This document shows, in pieces, positions 43,201-50,674 of a stretch of DNA of 64,000 bases (positions are counted from its first letter, which is position 1; each line of letters starts with the position of its first letter). A model generated the notes under the pieces. That model was given only the letters and a program-made list of their open reading frames with translations. It did not search any database and was not told the origin of the DNA. A program made the translations under genes and the position numbers. Source of the DNA: Bin18 sp965242795 (GTDB lineage: Bacteria; Desulfobacterota; Binatia; Bin18); contig OZ251505.1 in the NCBI GenBank assembly GCA_965242795.1, positions 3,162,001 to 3,226,000 of the forward strand, written 5' to 3'.

Positions 43201-44348
43201 CCGTTCGCGTCAATGGGCGGGTCCGGAACGACGAACCCGTCGGGGTCGAAGTCCGCCGCCTGGACCGTATAGGAAAAAAAGATCGCGGTAGGTGAAGACT
43301 CCGCCGCGTCGTAGTCCGCATACCGGGTCACCTGTCTCGGATGTCTGTCTGGAAATCCAGACCACCCCCAATCGGACTGGGTGCCTTCTCCGAAAAGCAG
43401 GCGCACGCGGGGCGTCCCGGTAACCGTCACGGCCGGAGCGGCCGGCAATATAAACAGAATCTTGTCGCCAACTGTGTACTCCTCTGGAGGGCCAGCTCTG
43501 TGCATATATGGAGGAGGGAAGTTGTCGTTTCGAAGGGGACCCAGAACCGGCGGGGTGGCGGCCTGCGGCTGATTCGTACTGCCGCCGTCGGGATTCGTGC
43601 CGCCGTCGGGATTCGTGTCGCCGCCGGGATTCGTGTCGCCGCCGGGGTTCGTGTCACCGTCGGGGTTCGTATCGCCGTCGGGGTTCGTATCGCCGTCGGG
43701 GTTCGTATCGCCGTCGGGATTCGTGTCGCCGCCGCCCAGATTCGCGTCGCCGCCGCCATTGACCCTGCAGGTATCGTCCGTGCAGACGCCCGCAAGGTCC
43801 AGATCGGCAGCGATGGTCGGGTCGCTGGCGAGGGTGATCGTGCCGCCGTTGCGCGTCAGCGCGTTGGCCGCAATGCGGATGCCGTCCGCATCCACTCCCG
43901 GTAGTAGAGAGTTTTCCGACCCCGGTGGTGTGGGGCATGATGGGGACAGGGGATGGATCGCCTGGACATGATAGCTGAACACGACGAGCGTCCCGTTGGA
44001 CCGGGTCGCATCATAGACCGCCTGCCAAGTCTGGGACCCGATGGTCAGCCCGAGTTGGGGGGTGCCCGTGACCGTGACCGCGTCGGTGAACGTCACCCCC
44101 ACTGCAATCAGTTCAGCGAAGCAGTACGTGTTCCCGCTCGCTGGCGCCCCCATCAACCGGACAGTACTCACCCGCGGCGCGTCCTGCGCCCGTGCCTTTT
44201 CCATCGGCGCCGCGAGCAACAGAACCGCCGCCACACCGGCAAGCAGCACGCTCATTGCTGACATCCTAACTATGCGGGGGGGGGGGGGGGGGGGCTGTAT
44301 CGTTTTTGAACGGTCGGGTGAAGCGGAGATCGGATGACGAAGCAGCAT
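40296..44348 (-). CDS. Giant secreted repeat protein with a homopolymer near its start
   Basis: A 1350-residue exported protein, start at 44348 with AAGGGA six bases upstream. Residues 1-28 include a Pro run coded by a 19-C tract, then the signal sequence MSAMSVLLAGVAAVLLLAAP. The mature part has three beta domains of the type VTVTGTPQLGLTIGSQT with NGGTIT ends, two of them strong copies. An (TNPDGD)-like hinge separates the first two. Two PPC-like beta domains (VDYFRVEV, GTYYIKVEG) follow, then four C-terminal units of about 126-130 residues, each with about four cysteines (HFYCRKAH, DPCxVxLQCGQ, RRTTCQVF). It is probably a cell-surface or released adhesin; no anchor or enzyme motif is seen. 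An alternative start is 44264, after the tract. Confidence 0.85.
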   Translation of the reverse strand: MLLRHPISASPDRSKTIQPPPPPPRIVRMSAMSVLLAGVAAVLLLAAPMEKARAQDAPRVSTVRLMGAPASGNTYCFAELIAVGVTFTDAVTVTGTPQLGLTIGSQTWQAVYDATRSNGTLVVFSYHVQAIHPLSPSCPTPPGSENSLLPGVDADGIRIAANALTRNGGTITLASDPTIAADLDLAGVCTDDTCRVNGGGDANLGGGDTNPDGDTNPDGDTNPDGDTNPDGDTNPGGDTNPGGDTNPDGGTNPDGGSTNQPQAATPPVLGPLRNDNFPPPYMHRAGPPEEYTVGDKILFILPAAPAVTVTGTPRVRLLFGEGTQSDWGWSGFPDRHPRQVTRYADYDAAESSPTAIFFSYTVQAADFDPDGFVVPDPPIDANGGAIVTRGSTMAADLDARLGGGLQLFCDGFDSGRRRCKVNGGGGTTPGGGTPEPRLRVSAVRWTGAPTSRTTYRLGEQIQAAVTFTDAVRVTGTPQLGLTIGSQTRQAVYDATRSKGTLLVFSYYVQATDMDADGISIAANALTLNGGTITLTSDPTTAAALAHAGVGTDDTRKVDGSTDVVEHGNSRAEATLVTLTARTTGGVGETGQEDDFRAGVATDRGAEVAGALEAAGDVDYFRVEVAGAGTLTAATTGRTDTVGALEGAAGQALTEAATGGTGTNFRVERLVQAGTYYIKVEGAVAGEGAAARQATGAYTLAVRFTPASGGTTVGSVVPPPAASPPADGGAPANGEGSRPASLRLNAETAGTLQQAGEVDYFRVEVQEAGTVVVEASGAAAPAAYFGAGGGPLLPQDAVGEGARAAQAGWPVTAGSYHVAVVGGATRTRTGAYTVAVRFTAASEAGPLRATLLNVAPAQAWVHFYCGRAQHSEAVACTAQVQCGQLDGGPIAWDVEVAPETIVSYWPGRRAADGTAADFAAALVAAGRTDEAAGQRTTCRVFSPDPLEVRAYTQVAGALVPVASPPAPLDVTAPTRVATLLNVAPAQAYVHLACRKTQTAEGEPEDPCQARLQCGQQEGMPVTWDVDVAAETTVTYGPGGAAADLATALVAAGKAEAEARRRTTCQVFSRDPLDAWVYTRVGGDLVSVANPPAPVDVAAPTRVATLLNVAPARAWVHFYCRKAHQPDGETVDPCTVRLQCGQRDGAPVAWDVPVAPETTFTYWPDKRTADRTPADFAAALIAAGKPEAEARRRTTCQVFSTDPVDVRAYTQLGGAVVPVANPPVVPAADAPTRIGTLLNLSPAQAWMHFYCRKAHRPDAETADPCSVQLQCGQQDGAPVAWDVDVAPETIFSYWPGRTAADGVPDNLTAALVAAGKPAAEAQRRTTCQVFSADPVDVRGYTQLDETVIPVKN
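40300..41815. repeat. Four tandem ~380-bp units coding the C-terminal modules
   Basis: Matching landmarks (GCCTGCGCCGGCGCCACGTT and variants) recur near 40620, 41010, 41390 and 41775, spaced 378-392 bases apart. Each unit encodes a cysteine-containing module ending VxVANPP. The two nearest the stop are the most alike, which suggests recent duplication. Confidence 0.88.
43590..43737. repeat. 18-bp tandem repeat coding a DTNPDG hinge
   Basis: About eight or nine copies of an 18-base unit (TCGTATCGCCGTCGGGGT and relatives on the plus strand). They encode (DTNPDG)n/(DTNPGG)n between two beta domains. Copy number is likely to vary by slippage without changing frame. Confidence 0.9.
44276..44294. 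repeat. 19-base G/C homopolymer at the 5' end of the giant protein gene
   Basis: Nineteen consecutive G on the plus strand (C on the coding strand). From the ATG at 44348 the tract codes for six prolines and the first base of the next Arg, and puts the signal peptide in frame. Loss or gain of one or two bases would close the frame. This is the classic layout of slipped-strand phase variation. Confidence 0.9.
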
Positions 44349-44807
44349 GGAAAATCCCTTCCGGCGGTGGGCCGCCTTTGAATTGAAGAGGCTCCTACCG
44401 AAGAAACTGCTCACTGTCAATGCGATCATCCGATCTTTCTGCGTGGCCGCGTTGCCGGACCATCGCGGCGAAGTTGTCAAGACGACACCGCGCCGCGGGT
44501 GTAGCTCGAACGCTCTTGCCGAGCCGGTCCCGGAGTGGGTGCTTGTCAGCCGGCTTCGCCGAGAAGGAACCGTCTGAGAGCCTGTCCGTTTCCGGGTGCA
44601 TATAGATGCGACTTGTAAAGAAAGGCTGAGGTGACAGCGGGGTTCGTTTCGATGTTTCGACACCCTTCGACAAGCGCAGGGACCAAGCTCAACACATCGC
44701 AAGCTCAACGAACTTATGGGTGTCGAAGGGGCGAACCTCAATGCTGCGCGCCGGCCGGTCCCGCACTTGTCAGAGGAATGGCCCCTCCCTAAGCTGGCGC
44801 GCAACGC
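44349..44807. other. Divergent intergenic region with long dispersed repeat
   Basis: About 460 bases between the giant protein and the ABC exporter. About 44637-44712 holds a GTTTCGATGTTTCGACACCC/TTCGACAAGC repeat also found near 15230 and 57160. Both promoters should lie here; I cannot place them with confidence. Confidence 0.5.
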
Positions 44808-46577
44808 ATGCGACGGCTGTGGGGCTACATCTATCAGTATCGGTATCGGTATGCGCGGGGCATCGCCTGTCTGGTCGTCACCGCGACGCTGGCGATGTGG
44901 ATCCCGCTGCTGCTCAAGCAGGCGGTGGACGGCATCCAGGACGGGCGCCCGGCCGGCGAGGTGTCCGGTACGCTGTTGCTCGTCATCGGCGTCGCCGTCG
45001 TGCAGGGCGTCGTGCGCAGCTTTTCGCGGTTTCTGATCTTCAATGCCGGCCGCGACATCGAGTACCGGCTGCGCAACGAACTGTTCGCCCACCTGCAAAC
45101 CCTGTCGCTCGGCTACTATCAGCGCCGGCCCGTCGGCGACCTGATGTCGCGGCTGGTCAACGACGTGACCGCGGTGCGCCTGCTGCTCGGCCTGGGCATC
45201 ATCAACATCCTCAACACCCCGCTGTACTACGTGTACGGTATGTCCTACATGCTGGCGATCGATCCTGTCCTGACCCTGCTGGCCCTGGCCCCGTATCCGC
45301 TCCTGTTCCTGCTCGTCAAAACCATGAGCAGCCGGCTCATGGAACGCACGCTGGCGGTGCAGGCCGGGCTGGCCGACCTGTCCAGCCGCGTGCAGGAAAC
45401 CGTCAGCGGGATGCACGTCATCCGCGCCTACGTGCGGGCCGAGTGGCAGAACCGCGTGTTCGCCGGACTCAACCGGCGGTTCCGGGACGAGAGCATCGCG
45501 CTGGCGCGCGTGCGCGGGCTGTTTCCGCCGTTGATGAAAGGCGTGTCCGGGGCCGGGCTGATGGTCGTGCTGTGGTACGGCGGAACGAAGGTCATCGCCG
45601 GCCAGTTGAGCCTGGGCGACCTCGTCGCGTTCATGGGCTATCTCCATCTGCTGGCGTGGCCGACGATGGCCATGGGCTGGCTGATCTCGCTGTACCAGCG
45701 CGGCAAGGCGGCCATGCTGCGGCTGGATACGATCTGGCAGACCTGTCCCGACATCGTGGATGGGCCGGGCACCGCGCTTCCCCGTCCGGTGCGCGGCGCG
45801 CTCGAATTCCGGCACGTCGATTTTCGGTATGCGGCCAACGGAGACGGGGCCGCGCCCCCCGCCGCGGCAGCGGAGACCACCGCGGCGCTGCACGACGTGA
45901 CGTTCCGCGTCCCCGCCGGCCGGACCGTGGCGATCGTCGGGCGGATGGGGGCGGGCAAGAGTACGCTGGTGCAACTCCTGCCGCGGCTGTTCGACGTGAC
46001 GGGCGGCGTCATCACGATCGACGGCCGCGATACGCGCGACTTCACGCTGGCCGAACTGCGGCGCTGCATCGGCTTCGTTCCCCAGGACCCGTTTCTGTTC
46101 TCCACCCGCATTCAGGACAACGTCGCGTTTTCCCGGCCCGACGTGGACCTCGCCGATGTGCGCCGGGCGGCCGGCGTGGCCAGCGTCGATGCCGAAGTCG
46201 CCGAATTCCCGGACGGGTATCGGACGGTGATCGGCGAGCGGGGGATGACGCTGTCGGGCGGCCAGAAGCAGCGCCTGACGTTGTCGCGCGCCCTGCTGGC
46301 CGGCACGCCCATCGTCGTGCTGGACGACGCGCTGTCCAGCGTGGACGTGCAAACCGAACGCGACATCCTGCGTGCCCTGCGCGGCGGCACCGCGGGGAAG
46401 ACCGTAGTGGTCATTTCGCACCGGGTGTCCGCGGTGCGCGATGCCGACCTCATCGTGGTGCTGGACGCCGGCCGCGTGGCCGAGTCGGGGACGCACGAGG
46501 AGTTGGTCGCGCGCGGCGGCCCGTACGCCGACCTGTTCCGGGCGCAGACCCTGCAGGAAGAGTTGGCCGCACTATGA
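44808..46577 (+). CDS. ABC exporter half-transporter with degenerate Walker B
   Basis: A 589-residue type IV exporter half: six membrane helices (about residues 15-300) and an ATPase domain. Walker A is VGRMGAGKST and the signature LSGGQKQR is canonical. Walker B reads IVVLDDALSSVD, with Asp in place of the catalytic Glu. That is the hallmark of the degenerate site in heterodimeric exporters such as TM287/288, BmrCD and LmrCD. The partner gene begins within its stop codon (ATGA at 46574). The substrate (lipid or drug-like) is unknown. Confidence 0.93.
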   Translation: MRRLWGYIYQYRYRYARGIACLVVTATLAMWIPLLLKQAVDGIQDGRPAGEVSGTLLLVIGVAVVQGVVRSFSRFLIFNAGRDIEYRLRNELFAHLQTLSLGYYQRRPVGDLMSRLVNDVTAVRLLLGLGIINILNTPLYYVYGMSYMLAIDPVLTLLALAPYPLLFLLVKTMSSRLMERTLAVQAGLADLSSRVQETVSGMHVIRAYVRAEWQNRVFAGLNRRFRDESIALARVRGLFPPLMKGVSGAGLMVVLWYGGTKVIAGQLSLGDLVAFMGYLHLLAWPTMAMGWLISLYQRGKAAMLRLDTIWQTCPDIVDGPGTALPRPVRGALEFRHVDFRYAANGDGAAPPAAAAETTAALHDVTFRVPAGRTVAIVGRMGAGKSTLVQLLPRLFDVTGGVITIDGRDTRDFTLAELRRCIGFVPQDPFLFSTRIQDNVAFSRPDVDLADVRRAAGVASVDAEVAEFPDGYRTVIGERGMTLSGGQKQRLTLSRALLAGTPIVVLDDALSSVDVQTERDILRALRGGTAGKTVVVISHRVSAVRDADLIVVLDAGRVAESGTHEELVARGGPYADLFRAQTLQEELAAL

Positions 46578-48382
46578 GCCGCACCCTCGGGCGGGGACTC
46601 GACCGGGGCGCGCCCGGCCAAACCTACGACGTGGCGTTGTTGCGCCGCCTGTGGCGGTACATCCGGCCCTACCGCGCCACGTTCCTGCTGGCGCTGGTGT
46701 GTCTGCCGCTCACGTCGGCCTGCATGCTGGCGCAGCCCTATCTGCTGAAGCTCGGCGTGGACTGGTACATCGAACGGGGCGACGCCGCGGGACTGACCCG
46801 ACTCGGGCTGCTGTTCGCCGCGGCGCTGCTCGGCGAGTTCCTGTTCTTCTACGTCCAGTTCCAAGCCACCATGCTGGTCGCGCAGCGCTGTCTGGCGGAC
46901 CTGCGGCGCGACCTGTTCGCCCACCTGCACGCCCTGCCGGCCAGTTTCTTCGAGCGCACCCCGGCCGGCCGGCTGGTCACCCGGCTGACGACGGACGTGG
47001 ACGCCATCAACGAGGCGTTCTCCGCCGGCACGCTGACCATCTTCATGGACGTCCTGACCCTGACCGGGATCGTCTGCATCATGCTGTCGATCGACTTCCG
47101 GTTGGCGCTCGTGGCGCTGGCGCTGCTGCCGCTGCTGCTGTTCCTGCTGAATTTCTTCCGCGTCCGCACGCGCGCCACGTACCGGACGATCCGCGAGCGG
47201 CTGGCGCGCATCAACGCGTTTCTGCAGGAGACGCTGTCCGGCATTCTGGTGGTCCAGGTCTTCGCCCAGGAACCCAAGATGTTCGCCGAGTTCGACCGCC
47301 GCAACCGCGACCACCGCGACGCCAACTACCTGTCGAACATTTACGAAGCCAGCCTGTTCTCCCTGGTCGAGGCCATGAGCGCCATCTGCATCGCGCTCAT
47401 GTTGTGGTACGGCGCGGGCCAAGTCGGCCGCGGGCTGGTCGCGCTCGGCACGCTGGTCGCGTTCATCGAATACATGCAGAAATTCTTCGTGCCCATTCGG
47501 GAGTTCAGCACCAAGTACACGACGCTCCAGTCGGCCATGACCGCCATTGAGCGCGTCTTCCAGTTGCTGGACACGCCGACTTCGATCACGTCGCCACCCG
47601 ACGCCTACGCCCCCGCGGCGACCGAGGGCCGCATCGAGTTCGACCGGGTCTGGTTCGCGTACGAGGCCGACGAGTGGGTGGTGCGCGACGTGTCGTTCAG
47701 CGTGGCGCCGGGGGAGAGCGTGGCGGTCGTCGGCGCGACCGGAGCCGGCAAGACCACGCTGAGCAAGCTGCTCGGCCGGCAGTACGACGTCCAGCGCGGG
47801 CGCATTCTGGTCGATGGCATCGACATCCGCGCGTGGGACCTCGACGTGTTGCGCCGGCGGATCGGGGTGGTGCTGCAGGACGTGTTCGTCTTCTCCGGCG
47901 ACGTCGCGACCAACCTCAGCCTGGGCCGGGACGACCTGTCGCTCGACGACGTGACACAGGCCGCGCGGCTCGTCCACGCCGACCGGTTCATCGCCCGGCT
48001 CCGGCACGGCTACCAGGAACACCTGCACGAGCGGGGCGCCAATCTGTCGGCCGGCGAGCGGCAGTTGCTGTCGTTTGCGCGCGCGCTGGCCTACGACCCG
48101 GCGATCCTGGTGCTGGACGAAGCCACGTCGAACGTCGACCCGGAGACGGAGGCGCTGATCCAGCAGGCGCTCGTCCGGCTGATGGAGAACCGGACGACGC
48201 TGGTCATCGCGCACCGCTTTTCGACGATTCAGAACGCCGACCGCATTCTCGTCATGCACAAGGGCCGACTGCGCGAGGACGGCACCCATCGGGACCTGCT
48301 GGACCGCCGCGGCATCTATTGGCGCCTGTCCCAACTGCAATATCCCCACGCAGCGGATGAGACCCTGGCCACGGACGGGTAG
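46574..48382 (+). CDS. ABC exporter partner half-transporter with canonical Walker B
   Basis: A 602-residue half-transporter with a short N-terminal extension, six membrane helices and an ATPase domain. Walker A is VGATGAGKTT and Walker B ILVLDEATSNVD has the catalytic Glu, but the signature is LSAGERQ rather than LSGGQ. With the preceding gene this gives one intact and one degenerate nucleotide site. The degenerate site pairs Walker B of the first subunit with the odd signature of this one. Four-base overlap ensures equimolar synthesis. Confidence 0.93.
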   Translation: MSRTLGRGLDRGAPGQTYDVALLRRLWRYIRPYRATFLLALVCLPLTSACMLAQPYLLKLGVDWYIERGDAAGLTRLGLLFAAALLGEFLFFYVQFQATMLVAQRCLADLRRDLFAHLHALPASFFERTPAGRLVTRLTTDVDAINEAFSAGTLTIFMDVLTLTGIVCIMLSIDFRLALVALALLPLLLFLLNFFRVRTRATYRTIRERLARINAFLQETLSGILVVQVFAQEPKMFAEFDRRNRDHRDANYLSNIYEASLFSLVEAMSAICIALMLWYGAGQVGRGLVALGTLVAFIEYMQKFFVPIREFSTKYTTLQSAMTAIERVFQLLDTPTSITSPPDAYAPAATEGRIEFDRVWFAYEADEWVVRDVSFSVAPGESVAVVGATGAGKTTLSKLLGRQYDVQRGRILVDGIDIRAWDLDVLRRRIGVVLQDVFVFSGDVATNLSLGRDDLSLDDVTQAARLVHADRFIARLRHGYQEHLHERGANLSAGERQLLSFARALAYDPAILVLDEATSNVDPETEALIQQALVRLMENRTTLVIAHRFSTIQNADRILVMHKGRLREDGTHRDLLDRRGIYWRLSQLQYPHAADETLATDG

Positions 48383-49583
48383 CTGGGTCGGCGTGGAATA
48401 CCGGGTACGGTCGCGCGTCGTCCGCCTGGCCGGGCTCGCCTGTGCCGCGTGTCTGTCGGCATGTAGTCCGCTGTACGTCCTGCGCGCCGGGTACGAAGAA
48501 GCCCGGATTCTGTGGCACCGCCAGCCGATCCGCGCCGTGCTCCGGGACGGCGACCTCATCGACGCGCCGACCCGGGACAAGTTGCGCCTCGTGCTGCGCG
48601 TGCGCGCGTTCGCCGAACGGGAACTCGGCTTTCGCGTCGGAGAGAGCTACACCAGCATCTCTCGGCTGCCGACGCCGCCGACGATCTTCGTGGTGTCCGC
48701 GGCCCCGCGGACGCGCCTGGAGCCGTACACGTGGTGGTTCCCGATCGTCGGCCGGGTCGCCTACAAAGGATTCTTCAGCGCCGAGGCCGCGGGGGCGGAA
48801 GCGCGGCGCCTGCAGGCCGAGGGCTTCGACACGGCCACGCGCACCGCAGCGGCCTTCAGCACGTTGGGCTGGTTCGCCGACCCGCTGCTGCCCCACCTGT
48901 TGGAATACGACGCATCGACCCTGGCCAACGTCGTGCTTCACGAATTGTTCCACAACACGTTCTACGTGGCCGGGGAGACGGCGTTCAACGAGTCGTTGGC
49001 GAACTTCGCCGGCCACCGCGGGGCGATCTCTTATTTCACCCGCGAGCACGGCGCGGCGCATGAACGCACCCACGCCGTGAACGCCGCGTGGCAAGCCGAG
49101 TTGGCCGCTGCGGAATTCTTCGCCCGGGTCCGTGCCCGTCTCGACGCATTGTACGCCGCGGCACTGAGCGAAGCCGAAAAGCTGGAACGTCGCGCCGCGG
49201 TCTTCGCGCGCATCCGGGCCGAATTCGAGTCGCTCACCGGGACGGCCATCGCGGACTTTCGCACGGGCGCGATCAACAACGCCGTCGTGCTGCAATATCT
49301 GACGTATCTGACCGACCTGCACGTCTTCGAACGCGCGTACCGGCAGAATGGCCGGGACCTGCGGCGGACTCTGGAAGCGATTCGAAGCACCGCGGCGGAG
49401 TCGGCGCAGCCGTTCGAGGCGGTTCGGCACCAAGTCGGGGTTACGGCGCGCGAGTCGGACTTACGCCAGAAACGCCAACGCCGCGGCGGCGGCCTCGTCT
49501 TCCCGGGCCATGAAGAAATGGTCCGCGCCGGCCACGGTCTCGACGCGCGCGGCCTCGGACATGTCGCCGGCCAGCCGAGTTAG
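48357..49583 (+). CDS. Putative lipoprotein aminopeptidase (HEXXH)
   Basis: A 408-residue protein with a signal peptide and a cysteine-rich lipobox region (LAGLACAACLSACSPLYV). The central zinc-peptidase motif is VVLHELFHNTFYV with the third ligand region FNESLANFAG, as in the putative aminopeptidase family (PF10023). The gene starts inside the exporter gene (ATG 48357) or at GTG 48393. Its last 41 codons overlap the antisense hydrolase gene, and the C-terminal 50 residues are not family-like, so the natural end may be degenerate. Likely an envelope-anchored peptidase. Confidence 0.8.
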   Translation: MRPWPRTGSWVGVEYRVRSRVVRLAGLACAACLSACSPLYVLRAGYEEARILWHRQPIRAVLRDGDLIDAPTRDKLRLVLRVRAFAERELGFRVGESYTSISRLPTPPTIFVVSAAPRTRLEPYTWWFPIVGRVAYKGFFSAEAAGAEARRLQAEGFDTATRTAAAFSTLGWFADPLLPHLLEYDASTLANVVLHELFHNTFYVAGETAFNESLANFAGHRGAISYFTREHGAAHERTHAVNAAWQAELAAAEFFARVRARLDALYAAALSEAEKLERRAAVFARIRAEFESLTGTAIADFRTGAINNAVVLQYLTYLTDLHVFERAYRQNGRDLRRTLEAIRSTAAESAQPFEAVRHQVGVTARESDLRQKRQRRGGGLVFPGHEEMVRAGHGLDARGLGHVAGQPS

Positions 49584-50087
49584 GTCGGCGAGCGGACAGT
49601 AGGAGTCTCGATCGCCGCTGACCAATAAGGTCGGTTTCGTGACGCCGTGCAGAAACGACACGTCGCGCATCCCGATCGGCAGGGCGACACCGATCAAACC
49701 GTGCACCCGCTCGTCGCCCGCGCCGGCGTGCAGGCCGACCAGCGCGCCGAAGGAATAGCCGGCCACGATCACCTTGGAGACCGTCCGGCGGGCGAGGAGC
49801 GCGGTCACCGCGGCTTCGACGTCGTCCTGCTCGGCCACGCCTTCGTCGTGCTTGCCCTGGCTCTGTCCCACCCCGCGGAAGTTGAACCGGAGCGTGGCGA
49901 GTCCGGCGTTCTGGAACGCCGCCGTCAACGCCGAGACGACGTTGTTCCGCATCTCGCCGCCGTACAAGGGGTGCGGATGACAGACGACCACGCCGCAGCG
50001 CGGCGGCGTCTCCGGGCTCGAAAACAGCCCCTCCAATTGCAGGGCATCCGGGCCGTCCCCGACCGGAAAAGTCACAGGCTGTTCCAC
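49461..50087 (-). CDS. Alpha/beta hydrolase (dienelactone/acyl-type)
   Basis: A 208-residue alpha/beta hydrolase. Motifs are VVVCHPHPLYGGEMRN (oxyanion region), FNFRGVGQSQGKHDEG, nucleophile GYSFGALVGL, Asp in LLVSGDRDSYC and His in GADHFF. The GTG at 50087 is preceded by GAGGAGGG and gives a normal length; longer reading upstream lacks similarity. Convergent with and overlapping the aminopeptidase gene by 123 bases. Substrate unknown. Confidence 0.87.
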   Translation of the reverse strand: MEQPVTFPVGDGPDALQLEGLFSSPETPPRCGVVVCHPHPLYGGEMRNNVVSALTAAFQNAGLATLRFNFRGVGQSQGKHDEGVAEQDDVEAAVTALLARRTVSKVIVAGYSFGALVGLHAGAGDERVHGLIGVALPIGMRDVSFLHGVTKPTLLVSGDRDSYCPLADLTRLAGDMSEAARVETVAGADHFFMAREDEAAAAALAFLA

Positions 50088-50674
50088 AACACCCTCCTCG
50101 ACGATGTGCGGTTCGGTTCCCGCCCGCACGCCACGGGTAGGCGAAACCCCCGCGCAACACAAGCCGAGCGCCCGCCAGGCTATCGATTCGACATCGTCTT
50201 TCTCCGCCTTCTCCATCCTCCCCTCTCCCCTGGTGGGAGAGGGCTAGGGAGAGGGGGAAGGAGGAGAGTCCTTGACGAGGGGACGTTCACCGAGGGCGGG
50301 CGCGTGTCCGCCGGATTCCCGTTTCGACCCGAATGACCGAAGCAAGAGGCAGGGGCTCGGTCCGAATCTGGTGCCGGTGCCCGGTGTGCAGCGAACCCCC
50401 CTCGCTCCCCTTGTCAGGGGGAACGGGAGCAGCTTGCGTTCGGCGTTGGTGTTCGGGGTGTAGGGGCAACCCCCCGTGGTTGCCCTGGGGACGGGCGGGC
50501 ACCCTTCGACAGGCTCGGGACCACAGAGGTCTGCCCCTACATCAGATACCGGTACTCGCAGAGGAAAATTTTCACACTGAAAATTTGTCTCGGTCCCCTC
50601 GGTCCGGTATCTTGAACGCGGCTGGATGTCGCTCTCATCCGAAGAACCGGAGCGGCTGGAGGAAGGGGGATGCG
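50088..50674. other. Repeat-rich intergenic region
   Basis: About 590 bases with no supported gene. It contains CCTCTCCCCTGGTGGGAGAG followed by GGCTAGGGAGAGGG near 50222, a palindromic GTAGGGGCAAC element at 50460-50540, and a TTCGACAGGCTCGGGACC repeat near 50505. GTG 50675 of the aminotransferase follows a strong GGAGGAAGGGGG. Confidence 0.7.
50460..50540. repeat. GTAGGGGCAAC double palindrome
   Basis: The outer ends are GTAGGGGCAACCCCC and TCTGCCCCTAC, as in the element at 17194-17260. The insert between them is the TTCGACAGGCTC repeat, so two repeat families are nested here. Confidence 0.7.

Noticed and set aside
44349..46496. Continuation of the giant protein frame upstream of 44348
   Set aside because: The frame runs on across the complement of the ABC exporter gene, which is certainly coding on the other strand; ribosome-site evidence places the start at 44348 or 44264.
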